Shown here piece after piece: positions 8,907-17,086 of a DNA stretch of 64,000 nucleotides; positions within the stretch are counted from its first letter, which is position 1; each line of letters opens with the position of its first letter. The DNA is taken from positions 62,001 to 126,000 of the forward strand of contig NZ_JABAEF010000019.1 of NCBI RefSeq assembly GCF_023701945.1, written 5' to 3'. This DNA comes from Rhizobium sp. CG5. Its GTDB lineage: Bacteria > Pseudomonadota > Alphaproteobacteria > Rhizobiales > Rhizobiaceae. The notes below the pieces were generated by a model that searched no databases, was not told the origin of the DNA, and saw only the letters and a list, made by a program, of their open reading frames with translations. Position numbers and translations under genes: made by a program.

Positions 8907-9940
8907 CAGCGAGAAATCCCTCGCACCCGGTGGACCAGCGCCGCTACGGTCTCCGGATCGGCCTGCGGCGTAATGCCATGACCTAGGTTGAAGATCAGCG
9001 GGCCATGGCCGAGTTCATCAAGAATCCGATCGATCCCCTCTTCCATCGCCTTGCCGCCAGCCACGACCCGCATCGGATCCAGATTGCCCTGGACGGGACC
9101 GTCCTTCTGCAGTTCCCGGGCAAACGCCAGGGGCACGGTCCAGTCGAGGCCGATCGCCGTCGCATCCGTTTTCTGCCGATAGGTTTTCAGCAGCATCCCC
9201 GCACCTTTGGCAAAGGCGATCACCTTGGCGCCGGGACGGCGGGCACGCACGGACGCAATCATGCGCTGCACCGGCCGGCAACAGAAGGCATCGAATTCCT
9301 CCTCGCCGAGCACACCAGCCCAGGAATCGAAGATCTGCACGGCATCGGCGCCAGCATCGATCTGCGCCACGAGATAATCGGCCGACAGGTCGGCCAGGAA
9401 GGTCAGCAGATGCTCGAAGGCCTTTGGATACCGATAGGCGAACAGCCGGGCCGGCGCCTGGTCAGTCGTTCCATGGCCGGCGATCATATAGGTGGCAACG
9501 GTCCAGGGCGCACCACAGAAGCCGAGGAGGGTGGTCTCTCCCGGCAGGTCCTGCCGCAATCGTCTGAGTGTCTCGAACACCGGTGCCAGATGCTGAAGGC
9601 CATTATCGTCCTTCAGAGCAAAAATACCGGCTTCGTCAATCGGATCCATTTGCGGACCATGACCCTCGGTGAAGGTCACATTCCGGTGCAGCGCATCCGG
9701 GATCACCAGGATGTCGGAAAACAGAATGGCCGCATCGAACCCGTAGCGACGAATGGGCTGAAGCGTGACCTCGACGGCATGATCAGGCGAATAACAGAGA
9801 TCGAGAAAACTACCGGCCTCCGCCCGCGTCTTGCGATATTCCGGAAGATAACGACCCGCCTGACGCATCAGCCAGACCGGTGGCGGCGATATCGTCTTGC
9901 CGTTCAAGACGTCGATGATCTTTCGGTTCGTATCGCTCAA
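8906..9940 (-). CDS. hemE: Uroporphyrinogen decarboxylase HemE
   Basis: HemE decarboxylates uroporphyrinogen III to coproporphyrinogen III in haem synthesis. The 344-residue protein carries PPVWLMRQAGRYLPEYR near the N-terminus, the first PROSITE signature of the family, and GFCGAPWTVATYM in the middle. Aspartates in the LFSDILVIP strand match the substrate site. It is transcribed leftward from the intergenic region that I regard as oriC, the same hemE-flanked location as the Caulobacter crescentus origin. hemJ follows with a one-base overlap. Confidence 0.97.
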   Translation of the reverse strand: MSDTNRKIIDVLNGKTISPPPVWLMRQAGRYLPEYRKTRAEAGSFLDLCYSPDHAVEVTLQPIRRYGFDAAILFSDILVIPDALHRNVTFTEGHGPQMDPIDEAGIFALKDDNGLQHLAPVFETLRRLRQDLPGETTLLGFCGAPWTVATYMIAGHGTTDQAPARLFAYRYPKAFEHLLTFLADLSADYLVAQIDAGADAVQIFDSWAGVLGEEEFDAFCCRPVQRMIASVRARRPGAKVIAFAKGAGMLLKTYRQKTDATAIGLDWTVPLAFARELQKDGPVQGNLDPMRVVAGGKAMEEGIDRILDELGHGPLIFNLGHGITPQADPETVAALVHRVRGISR

Positions 9941-10344
9941 GGTCGATGGCCCTTTAAATTATAAAAGAGAAGATTCTTCTTCTTCTATTTCTAAGAGTCT
10001 GTGACTATCAAGGCTTATCAATGATGCACAGGTTAACCACCTTCAGGTCAACGGCCCAAGTTTGGCGGGACCGATACCCCCGAATTTCTGAGACCTTTGT
10101 GCAAAGAACCGATTTCAGATTAAAATTCAAACGGTTGATAGAACCGTTAAGCCGTTCCAGCCTGTGGACAATGCGTGGATAAGTTTGTGCCACAGTCAAA
10201 TTGTCCCAGCAATCCACAACGGCGTCCAGAACAGCACCAAAAGGCCAGCCTTGTGGACAACCTGGCACTTTTCCCCTTGCGTTACGGCCGCTCTGGTCCC
10301 TAGCTGTCGCTGTCCCGGTTTATCAACAGGCAGCGGAATTTAGC
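9941..10344. other. Candidate chromosomal replication origin (oriC)
   Basis: This 404-bp gap without a convincing gene lies between divergent hemE and the PPDK regulator gene, the location of the well-studied Caulobacter origin. One mismatch from the DnaA box TTATCCACA (either strand) are TGTGGACAA at 10163-10171 and 10252-10260, CGTGGATAA at 10174-10182 and TTATCAACA at 10320-10328. The left end (9955-10015) is AT-rich with pyrimidine runs and could be the unwinding element. A perfect inverted repeat AACGGTT/AACCGTT (10130-10148, 5-nt spacer) is also present. Promoters for hemE and the right-hand gene must also lie here. Assignment is by synteny and motif inspection, not by skew calculation. 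Confidence 0.78.
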
Positions 10345-11166
10345 GTGGAGAACAAAAAACACTTCTTTCATCTGCATCTGATTTCTGACTCAACGGGAGA
10401 GACTCTGATCTCGGCTGGCCGAGCTGCCTCGGCGCAGTTTCAGTCCTCCAATCCGATCGAGCATGTCTATCCGCTGATCCGCAATCGCCGGCAGCTGCTG
10501 CCGGTCTTGCAGGCAATCGACGATAAGCCGGGCATTGTTCTCTACACCATCGTTGATCAGTCGCTTGCAGACTTCCTCGATACGACCTGCGCGGAGATGG
10601 GCGTGCCGAGCGTCAACGTGCTGGAACCGGTGATTGCCAAGTTCCAATCCTATCTCGGCTCCCCGTCACGCCGCCGCGTCGGCGCCCAGCATGCCCTGAA
10701 TGCCGAGTATTTCGCGCGGATCGAGGCCCTGAACTATACGATGGACCACGACGATGGACAGATGGCAGCCGGTTATGATGAGGCGGATGTCGTCCTCATC
10801 GGTATCAGCCGGACATCCAAAACACCGACCAGCATCTACCTCGCCAACCGCGGTATCAAGACCGCCAACATCCCTATCGTCTGCGGGGTGCCCTTGCCGG
10901 ACAGCCTGCTGACGGCCACCCGACCATTGATTGTCGGATTGATCGCTACGACAGACCGGATCTCTCAGGTCCGCGGAAATCGCGAACTCGGCAACACCAC
11001 GGGATTTGATCCCGGCGACTACACGGACCGCGCCTCCATCGCCGAGGAACTGAAATATGCCAGGTCGCTATGCGCCCGCAACAATTGGCCGGTCATCGAT
11101 GTCAGCCGCCGATCCATCGAGGAAACGGCTGCCGCCATCGTTGCCCTGCGCGTGAAGCTGCGCTAA
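10345..11166 (+). CDS. Pyruvate, phosphate dikinase / PEP synthase regulatory protein (PSRP, DUF299 family)
   Basis: This 273-residue bifunctional serine/threonine kinase and Pi-dependent phosphorylase is expected to switch pyruvate phosphate dikinase or PEP synthase off and on. The start is GTG 10345-10347, giving the conserved N-terminus VENKKHFFHLHLISDSTGET; the longer open frame to 10201 runs through the DnaA-box region and is not conserved-looking. The P-loop-like stretch DVVLIGISRTSKTPTSIYLA is the family nucleotide site. As in Caulobacter, this gene marks the right edge of the origin. Confidence 0.92.
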   Translation: MENKKHFFHLHLISDSTGETLISAGRAASAQFQSSNPIEHVYPLIRNRRQLLPVLQAIDDKPGIVLYTIVDQSLADFLDTTCAEMGVPSVNVLEPVIAKFQSYLGSPSRRRVGAQHALNAEYFARIEALNYTMDHDDGQMAAGYDEADVVLIGISRTSKTPTSIYLANRGIKTANIPIVCGVPLPDSLLTATRPLIVGLIATTDRISQVRGNRELGNTTGFDPGDYTDRASIAEELKYARSLCARNNWPVIDVSRRSIEETAAAIVALRVKLR

Positions 11167-11205
11167 GCCGAATCGCACGCCCACCTCCGATTAAGAGTAG
11201 TGTCC

Positions 11206-11805
11206 ATGATCCACCCGTTGGTGCTCGCCTCATCGAGCCCGTTCCGTCGGCAGTTGCTCGAAAACGCCGGCCTTGTTTTTACGGTCGATCCGCCGCGTGT
11301 CGATGAACGGCAGATCGAGGCCTTGCCGGCCAATAGCGCCCTCGACCCCGTGGGCCTGGCAGGCACATTGTCTGCCGCCAAGGCACTCGACGTCAGCCGT
11401 CGCAATCCGGCCGCCCTTGTGATCGGGGGTGACCAAACCCTTTCGCTCGGCAGCGATGTTTATCACAAGCCGCTCGACCTCGCGGCGGCGCGATTGCAAC
11501 TGATGGCGCTGCAGGGCAGGACCCATCATCTCAACAGCGCGATCACCCTGGCCCGCGATGGCGGGGTCGTCTGGGAGTTTGTCGGCATTGCCCGTATGAC
11601 GATGCGGCAGGTCACTCCGGCGTTCCTGGATGCTTATCTCGCGCGCATGGGTCCGAAGGCATTGATGAGTGTCGGGAGCTATCAGCTGGAAGGCGAGGGA
11701 GTTCAGCTCTTCTCATCGATCGATGGCGACTATTTCACGGTTCTGGGTGTGCCGCTGCTGCCGCTGCTGGACCAGCTTCGTACATTAGGGCAGATCGATG
11801 AATGA
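11206..11805 (+). CDS. maf: Maf-like nucleotide pyrophosphatase
   Basis: Maf proteins hydrolyse non-canonical or modified nucleoside triphosphates. The product (199 aa from ATG 11206) begins HPLVLASSSPFRRQLLENAG, the SSSxxRxxLL signature. It has VIGGDQTLSLG with the catalytic aspartate, the KP residues after it, and GSYQLEGEGVQLFSSIDGDY near the C-terminus. A GTG at 11200 is an alternative start. It overlaps aroE by 8 bp, so maf, aroE and coaE form one translationally coupled set. The exact substrate is not readable from sequence. Confidence 0.92.
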   Translation: MIHPLVLASSSPFRRQLLENAGLVFTVDPPRVDERQIEALPANSALDPVGLAGTLSAAKALDVSRRNPAALVIGGDQTLSLGSDVYHKPLDLAAARLQLMALQGRTHHLNSAITLARDGGVVWEFVGIARMTMRQVTPAFLDAYLARMGPKALMSVGSYQLEGEGVQLFSSIDGDYFTVLGVPLLPLLDQLRTLGQIDE

Positions 11806-12658
11806 TTCACGTGAAACAAAATCGCCGGCCGCCTTTGTTGCCGGCTATCCAATCAAGCATTCCCGGTCGCCGCTGATCCATGGATACTGGCTCCGGCAAT
11901 TGGGGCTGGCGGGTTCCTATGGCCCGGTGGAAGTTGCGCCGGGCGATTTCGCAGATTTCATTGGCAAGCTGAAAGACGGCACATCGCACTATTGCGGCGG
12001 CAATGTCACCATTCCCCACAAGGAAGCCGCCTTTGCTCTGGCCGATCGTCGTGACGACCGCTGCGCGGAACTGGGCGCCGCCAATACCTTATACAAGGCC
12101 GAGGGCCTGCTCCACGCCACCAACACGGATGGCTATGGCTTCTCGCGCAACCTCGACGAAAGGCATCCGGGCTGGGATAAGGCCCGCAAGGCCGTCGTTC
12201 TCGGGGCCGGCGGTGCCAGCCGTGCCGTCATCCAGGCGCTTCGCGATCGCGGCTTTACGGAAATCAATGTCGTCAACCGCACTGTCGCTCGAGCCAAAGA
12301 ACTGGCCGACCGCTTTGGCGTAGCGATCGCGCCGCATCCCCTGAGCGCCTTGGACGAAGTCATGCAAGGCGCCGAATTCTTCGTCAACACCACATCGCTT
12401 GGCATGGATGGCGAAGCGGCACCGCCGATCCGGTTTGCCGGATTGGCACCAGGCGCGCTCGTCACCGATATTGTCTATGTCCCGCTCAAGACCCCGTTCC
12501 TTGTCCAAGCGGAAGCGGAGGGAATGGCCACCGTGGATGGTCTTGGCATGCTGCTGCATCAGGCGGTCCCCGGATTTGTCCTATGGTTCGGCGCCACACC
12601 GGCCGTCACTGCGGAGCTGCGAGACCTGATCATCGCCGACATGGAGAGCCACGCATGA
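11798..12658 (+). CDS. aroE: Shikimate dehydrogenase AroE
   Basis: AroE (286 aa) reduces 3-dehydroshikimate to shikimate with NADPH in aromatic amino-acid synthesis. The substrate-binding SRSPLIHGYWL near residue 20, NVTIPHKEAAF with the catalytic lysine, and the nucleotide-binding loop VLGAGGASRAVIQAL are all present, with NTTSLGM further on. It starts inside the last codons of maf and overlaps coaE in an ATGA. A parS-like element sits exactly at the start of the gene and encodes the peptide DSRET. Confidence 0.96.
   Translation: MNDSRETKSPAAFVAGYPIKHSRSPLIHGYWLRQLGLAGSYGPVEVAPGDFADFIGKLKDGTSHYCGGNVTIPHKEAAFALADRRDDRCAELGAANTLYKAEGLLHATNTDGYGFSRNLDERHPGWDKARKAVVLGAGGASRAVIQALRDRGFTEINVVNRTVARAKELADRFGVAIAPHPLSALDEVMQGAEFFVNTTSLGMDGEAAPPIRFAGLAPGALVTDIVYVPLKTPFLVQAEAEGMATVDGLGMLLHQAVPGFVLWFGATPAVTAELRDLIIADMESHA
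11803..11818. promoter_or_regulatory. parS-like site at the aroE start
   Basis: TGATTCACGTGAAACA matches the 16-bp parS at 15 positions, with the CACGTG core intact. It begins inside the maf-aroE overlap and extends into aroE codons 2-7. It lies about 1.5 kb right of the candidate oriC, the closest site to it. Confidence 0.8.
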
Positions 12659-13254
12659 TTGTCGTTGGGCTGACCGGATCGATTGGCATGGGCAAATCCA
12701 CCACGGCGGCCATGTTTGCCGAGCAGGGTATTGCCGTGCATGATTCCGACCGGACGGTTCACGAGCTTTACCAGGACGAAGCGGTTGAGCCGATGTCTCA
12801 GGCGTTCCCGGAGGCGGTGATCGGCGGCGTTGTTGACCGCAGTATCCTGTCTCAGACTCTGGCGAAGAATCCGGCTAATTTCGAAACTCTCGAATTGATC
12901 GTACACCCGTTGGTAAGGGCACGACAACAGCGCTTTTTGGCAGAGCAGGAAAGGCTCGGCGCCGATATCGTCGTGCTCGACATTCCGTTGCTGTTCGAGA
13001 CCGGCGCGCAGGATCGGGTCGATCGAATTGTCGTGGTGTCCTGCGAGCCGGATATCCAGCGGACGCGCGTTCTGCAAAGAGCTGGTATGACGGAAGAGAA
13101 ATTCAACATGATTCTGTCGCGCCAGGTGGCTGATGCCGACAAGCGCCACATGGCGGATTTCGTCATTGATACGGGGCAGGGCATGGAGGCCGCGCGGCGG
13201 CAGGTTGCCGATATCATCGCGACCTTGCGGGTCGAGAAACAGGAGAAGAGCTAG
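12655..13254 (+). CDS. coaE: Dephospho-CoA kinase CoaE
   Basis: CoaE phosphorylates dephospho-CoA in the last step of coenzyme A synthesis. The protein (199 aa) starts MIVVGLTGSIGMGKSTTAAMF, a clear P-loop. The HDSDRTVHELY segment follows, along with VLDIPLLFETGAQDRVD in the CoA-binding region. ATG 12655-12657 overlaps the aroE TGA by two bases (ATGA). An upstream extension in this frame has no family resemblance. dnaQ follows 4 bp after the stop, so maf-aroE-coaE-dnaQ is one transcription unit. Confidence 0.95.
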   Translation: MIVVGLTGSIGMGKSTTAAMFAEQGIAVHDSDRTVHELYQDEAVEPMSQAFPEAVIGGVVDRSILSQTLAKNPANFETLELIVHPLVRARQQRFLAEQERLGADIVVLDIPLLFETGAQDRVDRIVVVSCEPDIQRTRVLQRAGMTEEKFNMILSRQVADADKRHMADFVIDTGQGMEAARRQVADIIATLRVEKQEKS

Positions 13255-13258
13255 AGAG

Positions 13259-13966
13259 ATGCGGGAAATCATTTTCGACACGGAAACCACCGGGCTGGAA
13301 TCGAAGATCGACCGGGTCATCGAAGTGGGCGCGATCGAACTGTTCAATCACTTCCCGACCGGCCGCAGCTTCCATGTCTATATCAATCCGGGCGACCGAA
13401 AGGTTCACCCCGACGCGCTGGCGGTTCATGGCATTACCGACGAGTTCCTCAAGGACAAGCCGCCATTTGCCGGCATTGTCGATGAACTGCTCGAGTTCTT
13501 CGAAGGGGCGAAGTGGATTGCCCATAACGCCACCTTCGACATGGGTTTCATCAATGCGGAACTGGAGCGTCTCGGTCGGCCACCGGTCCCGAACGACCAG
13601 GTGCTCGACACTCTGTCGCTGGCGCGCCGCAAGAATCCCATGGGTCCCAATTCTCTGGATGCGCTCTGCCGCCGCTATGGCATCGACAACTCGCATCGCA
13701 CCAAGCACGGCGCGCTGCTGGACTCCGAGCTGCTCGCCGAAGTGTATATCGAAATGCTGGGAGGGCGTCAGGCGACCTTTGGTCTCGACACTGCCAGCAA
13801 TAACCAGAGCCGGCGTAACGAACAGGATGAGGTCGTCGTCGTGATGACGGAGCGGCCAAGGGCGTTGGCGGCACGGCTGTCCGAAGATGAGGTCCTGGCC
13901 CATGAGGCTCTGAAGAAGCGCATCGGCGCGAAGGCCATCTGGGCGAATTATTCGCAAGCTGAATAA
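13259..13966 (+). CDS. dnaQ: DNA polymerase III epsilon subunit DnaQ (3'-5' proofreading exonuclease)
   Basis: Epsilon is the proofreading nuclease of the replicative polymerase. The 235-residue product begins MREIIFDTETTGL, containing the ExoI D-E metal site. WIAHNATFDMGFI provides ExoII and HRTKHGALLDSELLA provides the ExoIII histidine and aspartate. The C-terminal tail carries the clamp- and alpha-binding region. The chosen start has a purine-rich site (GAGAG) just upstream. It converges with secB across a hairpin at 13985-14009. Confidence 0.96.
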   Translation: MREIIFDTETTGLESKIDRVIEVGAIELFNHFPTGRSFHVYINPGDRKVHPDALAVHGITDEFLKDKPPFAGIVDELLEFFEGAKWIAHNATFDMGFINAELERLGRPPVPNDQVLDTLSLARRKNPMGPNSLDALCRRYGIDNSHRTKHGALLDSELLAEVYIEMLGGRQATFGLDTASNNQSRRNEQDEVVVVMTERPRALAARLSEDEVLAHEALKKRIGAKAIWANYSQAE

Positions 13967-13984
13967 CGCGTTGCAGAAAATGAA

Positions 13985-14014
13985 AAGGCCCGGAAAGTAT
14001 CCGGGCCTTGAAGC
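13985..14014 (-). terminator. Rho-independent terminator for secB, shared with dnaQ
   Basis: AAGGCCCGGA (13985-13994) pairs perfectly with TCCGGGCCTT (14000-14009) around loop AAGTA. Read on the minus strand the stem is followed by TTTTCATTTT, so it best fits termination of secB. On the plus strand there is no U-tract beyond two bases, so its effect on dnaQ is uncertain. Confidence 0.8.
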
Positions 14015-14036
14015 ATCCAGCATGGAGGGCCGGGTT

Positions 14037-14519
14037 TTAGTTCGGAACGGCCTGGACCTTTGCCCGCGCCTGCTCTTCGGCAACGCGCTGGGTGAACATC
14101 TGGGCAAAATCGATCGGATCGATCATCAGCGGCGGGAAGCCGCCGTTTCTCGTCGCGTCGGCAATGATCTGCCGGGCGAACGGGAAGAGCAGGCGAGGGC
14201 ACTCGATAAACAGAACCGGCAGCATGTGCTCCTGCGGAAAGCCGGTAATGCGGAATACGCCGCCATAGACCAGCTCGGTCGCAAACAGAACCTTGTCGCC
14301 TTCCTTGGCTTCGGCATTCAGCGAGAGAACCACATCGAAGTCATTGTCCGTCAGAGGATTGGCGTTGACATTGACATTGATATTGATCGCCGGCGCCTTG
14401 TCGCGCGCCTGAAGCGACCGCGGTGCACCCGGATTTTCAAAGGAAAGATCCTTGATATACTGGGCCAGAATGTTGAGGGATGGGCTTTCCGGTCCCTTGT
14501 TGCTGTTGTCGTTCGCCAT
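14037..14519 (-). CDS. secB: Protein-export chaperone SecB
   Basis: SecB is a tetrameric cytoplasmic chaperone that keeps exported preproteins unfolded and hands them to SecA. The product (160 aa) begins MANDNSNKGPESPSLNIL, with the typical alphaproteobacterial acidic N-terminus. It contains QYIKDLSFENPGAP and the family core LECPRLLFPFAR-like stretch with GGFPPLMIDPIDF. ATG 14517-14519 has a GAGGA site about 7 bases upstream; the longer frame to 14555 is rejected. The position opposite dnaQ is conserved near rhizobial origins. Confidence 0.95.
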   Translation of the reverse strand: MANDNSNKGPESPSLNILAQYIKDLSFENPGAPRSLQARDKAPAININVNVNANPLTDNDFDVVLSLNAEAKEGDKVLFATELVYGGVFRITGFPQEHMLPVLFIECPRLLFPFARQIIADATRNGGFPPLMIDPIDFAQMFTQRVAEEQARAKVQAVPN

Positions 14520-14620
14520 AGGGGTAGTCCTCGCAGCTTTGATGGTTGAGGGCATCTATCATTTCGCACCAAGGCTTACAACCCTAGAGCCGGTCGGTGA
14601 CCCTCAGCATCGGGCGCCGA

Positions 14621-15118
14621 CTATTTCGGCAGCTTGTCCGACCAGGGCGAGTTCTTTTTGCCGTCCCGATGAAACTCTTCCGTCTCCAGATCGATGACCG
14701 GGCCATCCTTCGTTGGCCGTGATGGGGGTGCATCGGCCCGGCTATAGGACCGGGTTTCGCTGCGGAACGTGACGATGCGGGGTGCGATCAGCGCCCAGAG
14801 GAATTTCCGGGCAAAGGGCATCAGCAACAACAGGCCGATGAGATCGGTAAGGAAGCCCGGCACGATCAGCAGGAGAGAGGCAAAGACCGTGGTGGCGCCG
14901 CGCACCAGTTCCCGTCCCGGATCGCCGTTGCCGCGCGAGGCGTCACGGAAGCGCATCAGCAATCCCATGCCGTTCACTCTCAGCAGCAAGATGCCGGCGA
15001 CCGTGCTGAGGATCACCAGTCCAAGCGTTGCCGCCACGCCAATGGCCTTGCCGACGATGACGAAACCGGCGATCTCGACCAGCGGCAGCAACAACAGAAA
15101 CAGCGGGGCGAATCGCAT
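14621..15118 (-). CDS. fxsA: FxsA family membrane protein
   Basis: FxsA is a small inner-membrane protein whose overproduction lets Escherichia coli tolerate F exclusion of phage T7; its cellular role is unclear. The 165-residue product starts MRFAPLFLLLLPLVEIAGF. It has three hydrophobic segments: near residues 3-22, one containing GLVILSTVAGILLLRVNGMG, and a third with LLIVPGFLTDLIGLLLLMP. The C-terminal 50 residues are charged and probably cytoplasmic. Start ATG 15116-15118 follows GAGAGA. It is divergent from the Tim44-like gene. Confidence 0.9.
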   Translation of the reverse strand: MRFAPLFLLLLPLVEIAGFVIVGKAIGVAATLGLVILSTVAGILLLRVNGMGLLMRFRDASRGNGDPGRELVRGATTVFASLLLIVPGFLTDLIGLLLLMPFARKFLWALIAPRIVTFRSETRSYSRADAPPSRPTKDGPVIDLETEEFHRDGKKNSPWSDKLPK

Positions 15119-15272
15119 GAAGGGTCTCTCTCTTCGTCGTGGTGCCGCCACCGATCGCGTCTGCGTCTCGGATCTCTCTCCGAAAGAATGCGGCTTGGCT
15201 ATTTGAATGCAGCGCAGATGCAGACTATATGGAGGATAAGAACGAGAATTTAAACAGTGGTACCGGATTGCT

Positions 15273-15971
15273 ATGGGTTCGAATGACTTTGTGACGTTGT
15301 TTTTTCTGGTCGCGGCGGTGCTGATCTTCCTTCAGCTGCGCAGCGTGCTCGGCCGCCGCACGGGCAACGAAAAGCCGCCTTTCGAGCCATATAGTCCGCG
15401 CGACCTTGCCAAGGGTCCGGGCAGCGATGATGGCAAGGTCGTGACCTTGCCGCGCCGCGACGAGGCGGAGAGCGAAGAACGCTTTGCATCGATAGACGCT
15501 TTCGCAAAGCCGGGCTCTGATCTCAACACGGCGCTGCGCGATATCAGCAAGGTCGATCCGAGCTTTACGCCCAAGGAATTCCTGAACGGTGCGCGCATGG
15601 CCTATGAGATGATTGTCACGGCTTTTGCCGATGGCGACCGCAAGACCCTCAAGGGCCTGTTGTCGCGCGAAGTCTACGAGGGCTTCGATGCGGCGATCAC
15701 GGATCGTGAGAAGCGCGGCGAAGTGATGAAGTCGACCTTTGTCGGGATCGAGAAGGCCGACATCACCCATGGCGACGTCAAGGATCATGAAGAGCAGATC
15801 ACCGTTCGCATCATCAGCCAGCTGATTTCGGCAACCTATGACAAGGATGGCAAGGTCATCGACGGCGACGCCGAGGGTGTGACCGAGGTCAACGACATCT
15901 GGACCTTTGCCCGTGATACCCGTTCCCGCGATCCGAACTGGAAACTGATCGCCACCGAATCGGAACAATGA
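15273..15971 (+). CDS. Tim44/TimA-domain membrane-anchored protein
   Basis: The 232-residue product has one N-terminal transmembrane segment (residues 6-22, FVTLFFLVAAVLIFLQL) and a linker rich in charged residues. A Tim44-like C-terminal domain follows, with FLNGARMAYEMIVTAFADGD near residue 108 and a VNDIWTFARDTRSRDPNW ending. This family is related to the mitochondrial import component Tim44. In alphaproteobacteria it is an inner-membrane protein without a settled function. It overlaps mltA by 4 bp (ATGA), which suggests a link to the cell envelope. Confidence 0.88.
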   Translation: MGSNDFVTLFFLVAAVLIFLQLRSVLGRRTGNEKPPFEPYSPRDLAKGPGSDDGKVVTLPRRDEAESEERFASIDAFAKPGSDLNTALRDISKVDPSFTPKEFLNGARMAYEMIVTAFADGDRKTLKGLLSREVYEGFDAAITDREKRGEVMKSTFVGIEKADITHGDVKDHEEQITVRIISQLISATYDKDGKVIDGDAEGVTEVNDIWTFARDTRSRDPNWKLIATESEQ

Positions 15972-17086
15972 CGGGGAACGGTGCGGATTTTTCGCTTCGC
16001 TCCGTGCCTTTCGCTGAACTGCGGGGGTGGAGCGAGGACGATCCGTCGGCGCTCTTTGCGGGACTTCGCAACTGCCATGCCCAGATCCGCGATGTGAAGC
16101 CCTACCGGGCCGGGTCGCTTGGATTGACGACGGCGGATCTTCTGCCGCTGCTGGACGCCGCAGCCACCTTCACACCTGCCGATGCCCGGTCGGCAAGAGC
16201 CTTTTTCGAGGCGGAATGCATTCCCTTCCGGATCGAGCGCCGCGATGCGCAGCCGGGCCTGGTGACGGCTTTTTATGAGCCGGAAGTCCAGGTCTCCGAC
16301 CGACCCGACGCCATCTTCCGCTTTCCCTTCTACCGCCGACCAGACGATCTTATCGATCTCGATGAACGCAACAGGCCGGCCGGGTTCGATCCGGCCTATG
16401 CCTTTGGCTGGCAGACGGAGGAGGGGATCAGGCCTTATCCTGATCGCCAGATGATCGATCGCGGCTGGCTGGACGGGCGCGGACTTGAAATTGCCTGGGC
16501 GAGTTCGAAGGTCGATGTGTTTTTCGCCCATGTTCAGGGCGCGGCCCGATTGCGCTTTCCAGACGGCCGCCTTCTGCGTATCACCTATGCCGCAAAGGCC
16601 GGCCATGCCTTCTCGGCGATCGGCAAATTGCTGATCGACCGTGGCCAGATCAAAGCCGCCGATATCTCGATGCAGTCGATCCGGCAGTGGCTGGCGGACC
16701 ATCCGGACGAGACGGATGAGGTGCTCTGGCACAACAGATCCTATATCTTCTTCCGCGAGGCGCCGGTGAGCGGTCTGGATCTCGGGCCGATCGCGGCTGC
16801 CAAGGTGCCGCTTTTGCCCGGACGGTCGCTCGCCGTCGACCGGCTGATCCACACATTCGGCTTTCCGTTTTTTATCCGGGCCGAGACGCTGACCCGCCTC
16901 GACCAGGGCCGACCTTTCGCCCGGCTGATGCTGGCGCTCGATACGGGCTCGGCCATTGTCGGCAGCGCGCGCGGCGATATCTTCACCGGCTCCGGCGACC
17001 AGGCTGGGGAATTGGCCGGCGCCGTGCGCAACGCGGCTGAATTCTATATACTGATACCGAAGCGGGCGGCGGCGAGGTATCTGTGA
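15968..17086 (+). CDS. mltA: Membrane-bound lytic transglycosylase A (MltA domain)
   Basis: MltA cleaves the glycan strands of peptidoglycan with formation of 1,6-anhydromuramoyl ends. The 372-residue protein has the MltA barrel with GLVTAFYEPEVQVS near residue 98. Its C-terminal 3D domain includes FARLMLALDTGSAIVGSARG, where the conserved aspartate lies. Unlike the E. coli lipoprotein, I see no signal peptide or lipobox from the ATG that overlaps the Tim44-like gene, so export is unexplained. A one-base TGATG overlap couples it to the Smr gene. Confidence 0.9.
   Translation: MTGNGADFSLRSVPFAELRGWSEDDPSALFAGLRNCHAQIRDVKPYRAGSLGLTTADLLPLLDAAATFTPADARSARAFFEAECIPFRIERRDAQPGLVTAFYEPEVQVSDRPDAIFRFPFYRRPDDLIDLDERNRPAGFDPAYAFGWQTEEGIRPYPDRQMIDRGWLDGRGLEIAWASSKVDVFFAHVQGAARLRFPDGRLLRITYAAKAGHAFSAIGKLLIDRGQIKAADISMQSIRQWLADHPDETDEVLWHNRSYIFFREAPVSGLDLGPIAAAKVPLLPGRSLAVDRLIHTFGFPFFIRAETLTRLDQGRPFARLMLALDTGSAIVGSARGDIFTGSGDQAGELAGAVRNAAEFYILIPKRAAARYL

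Noticed and set aside
10008..10268. Small open frame within the candidate oriC
   Set aside because: No motif or ribosome site, and it covers the DnaA-box-like sites.
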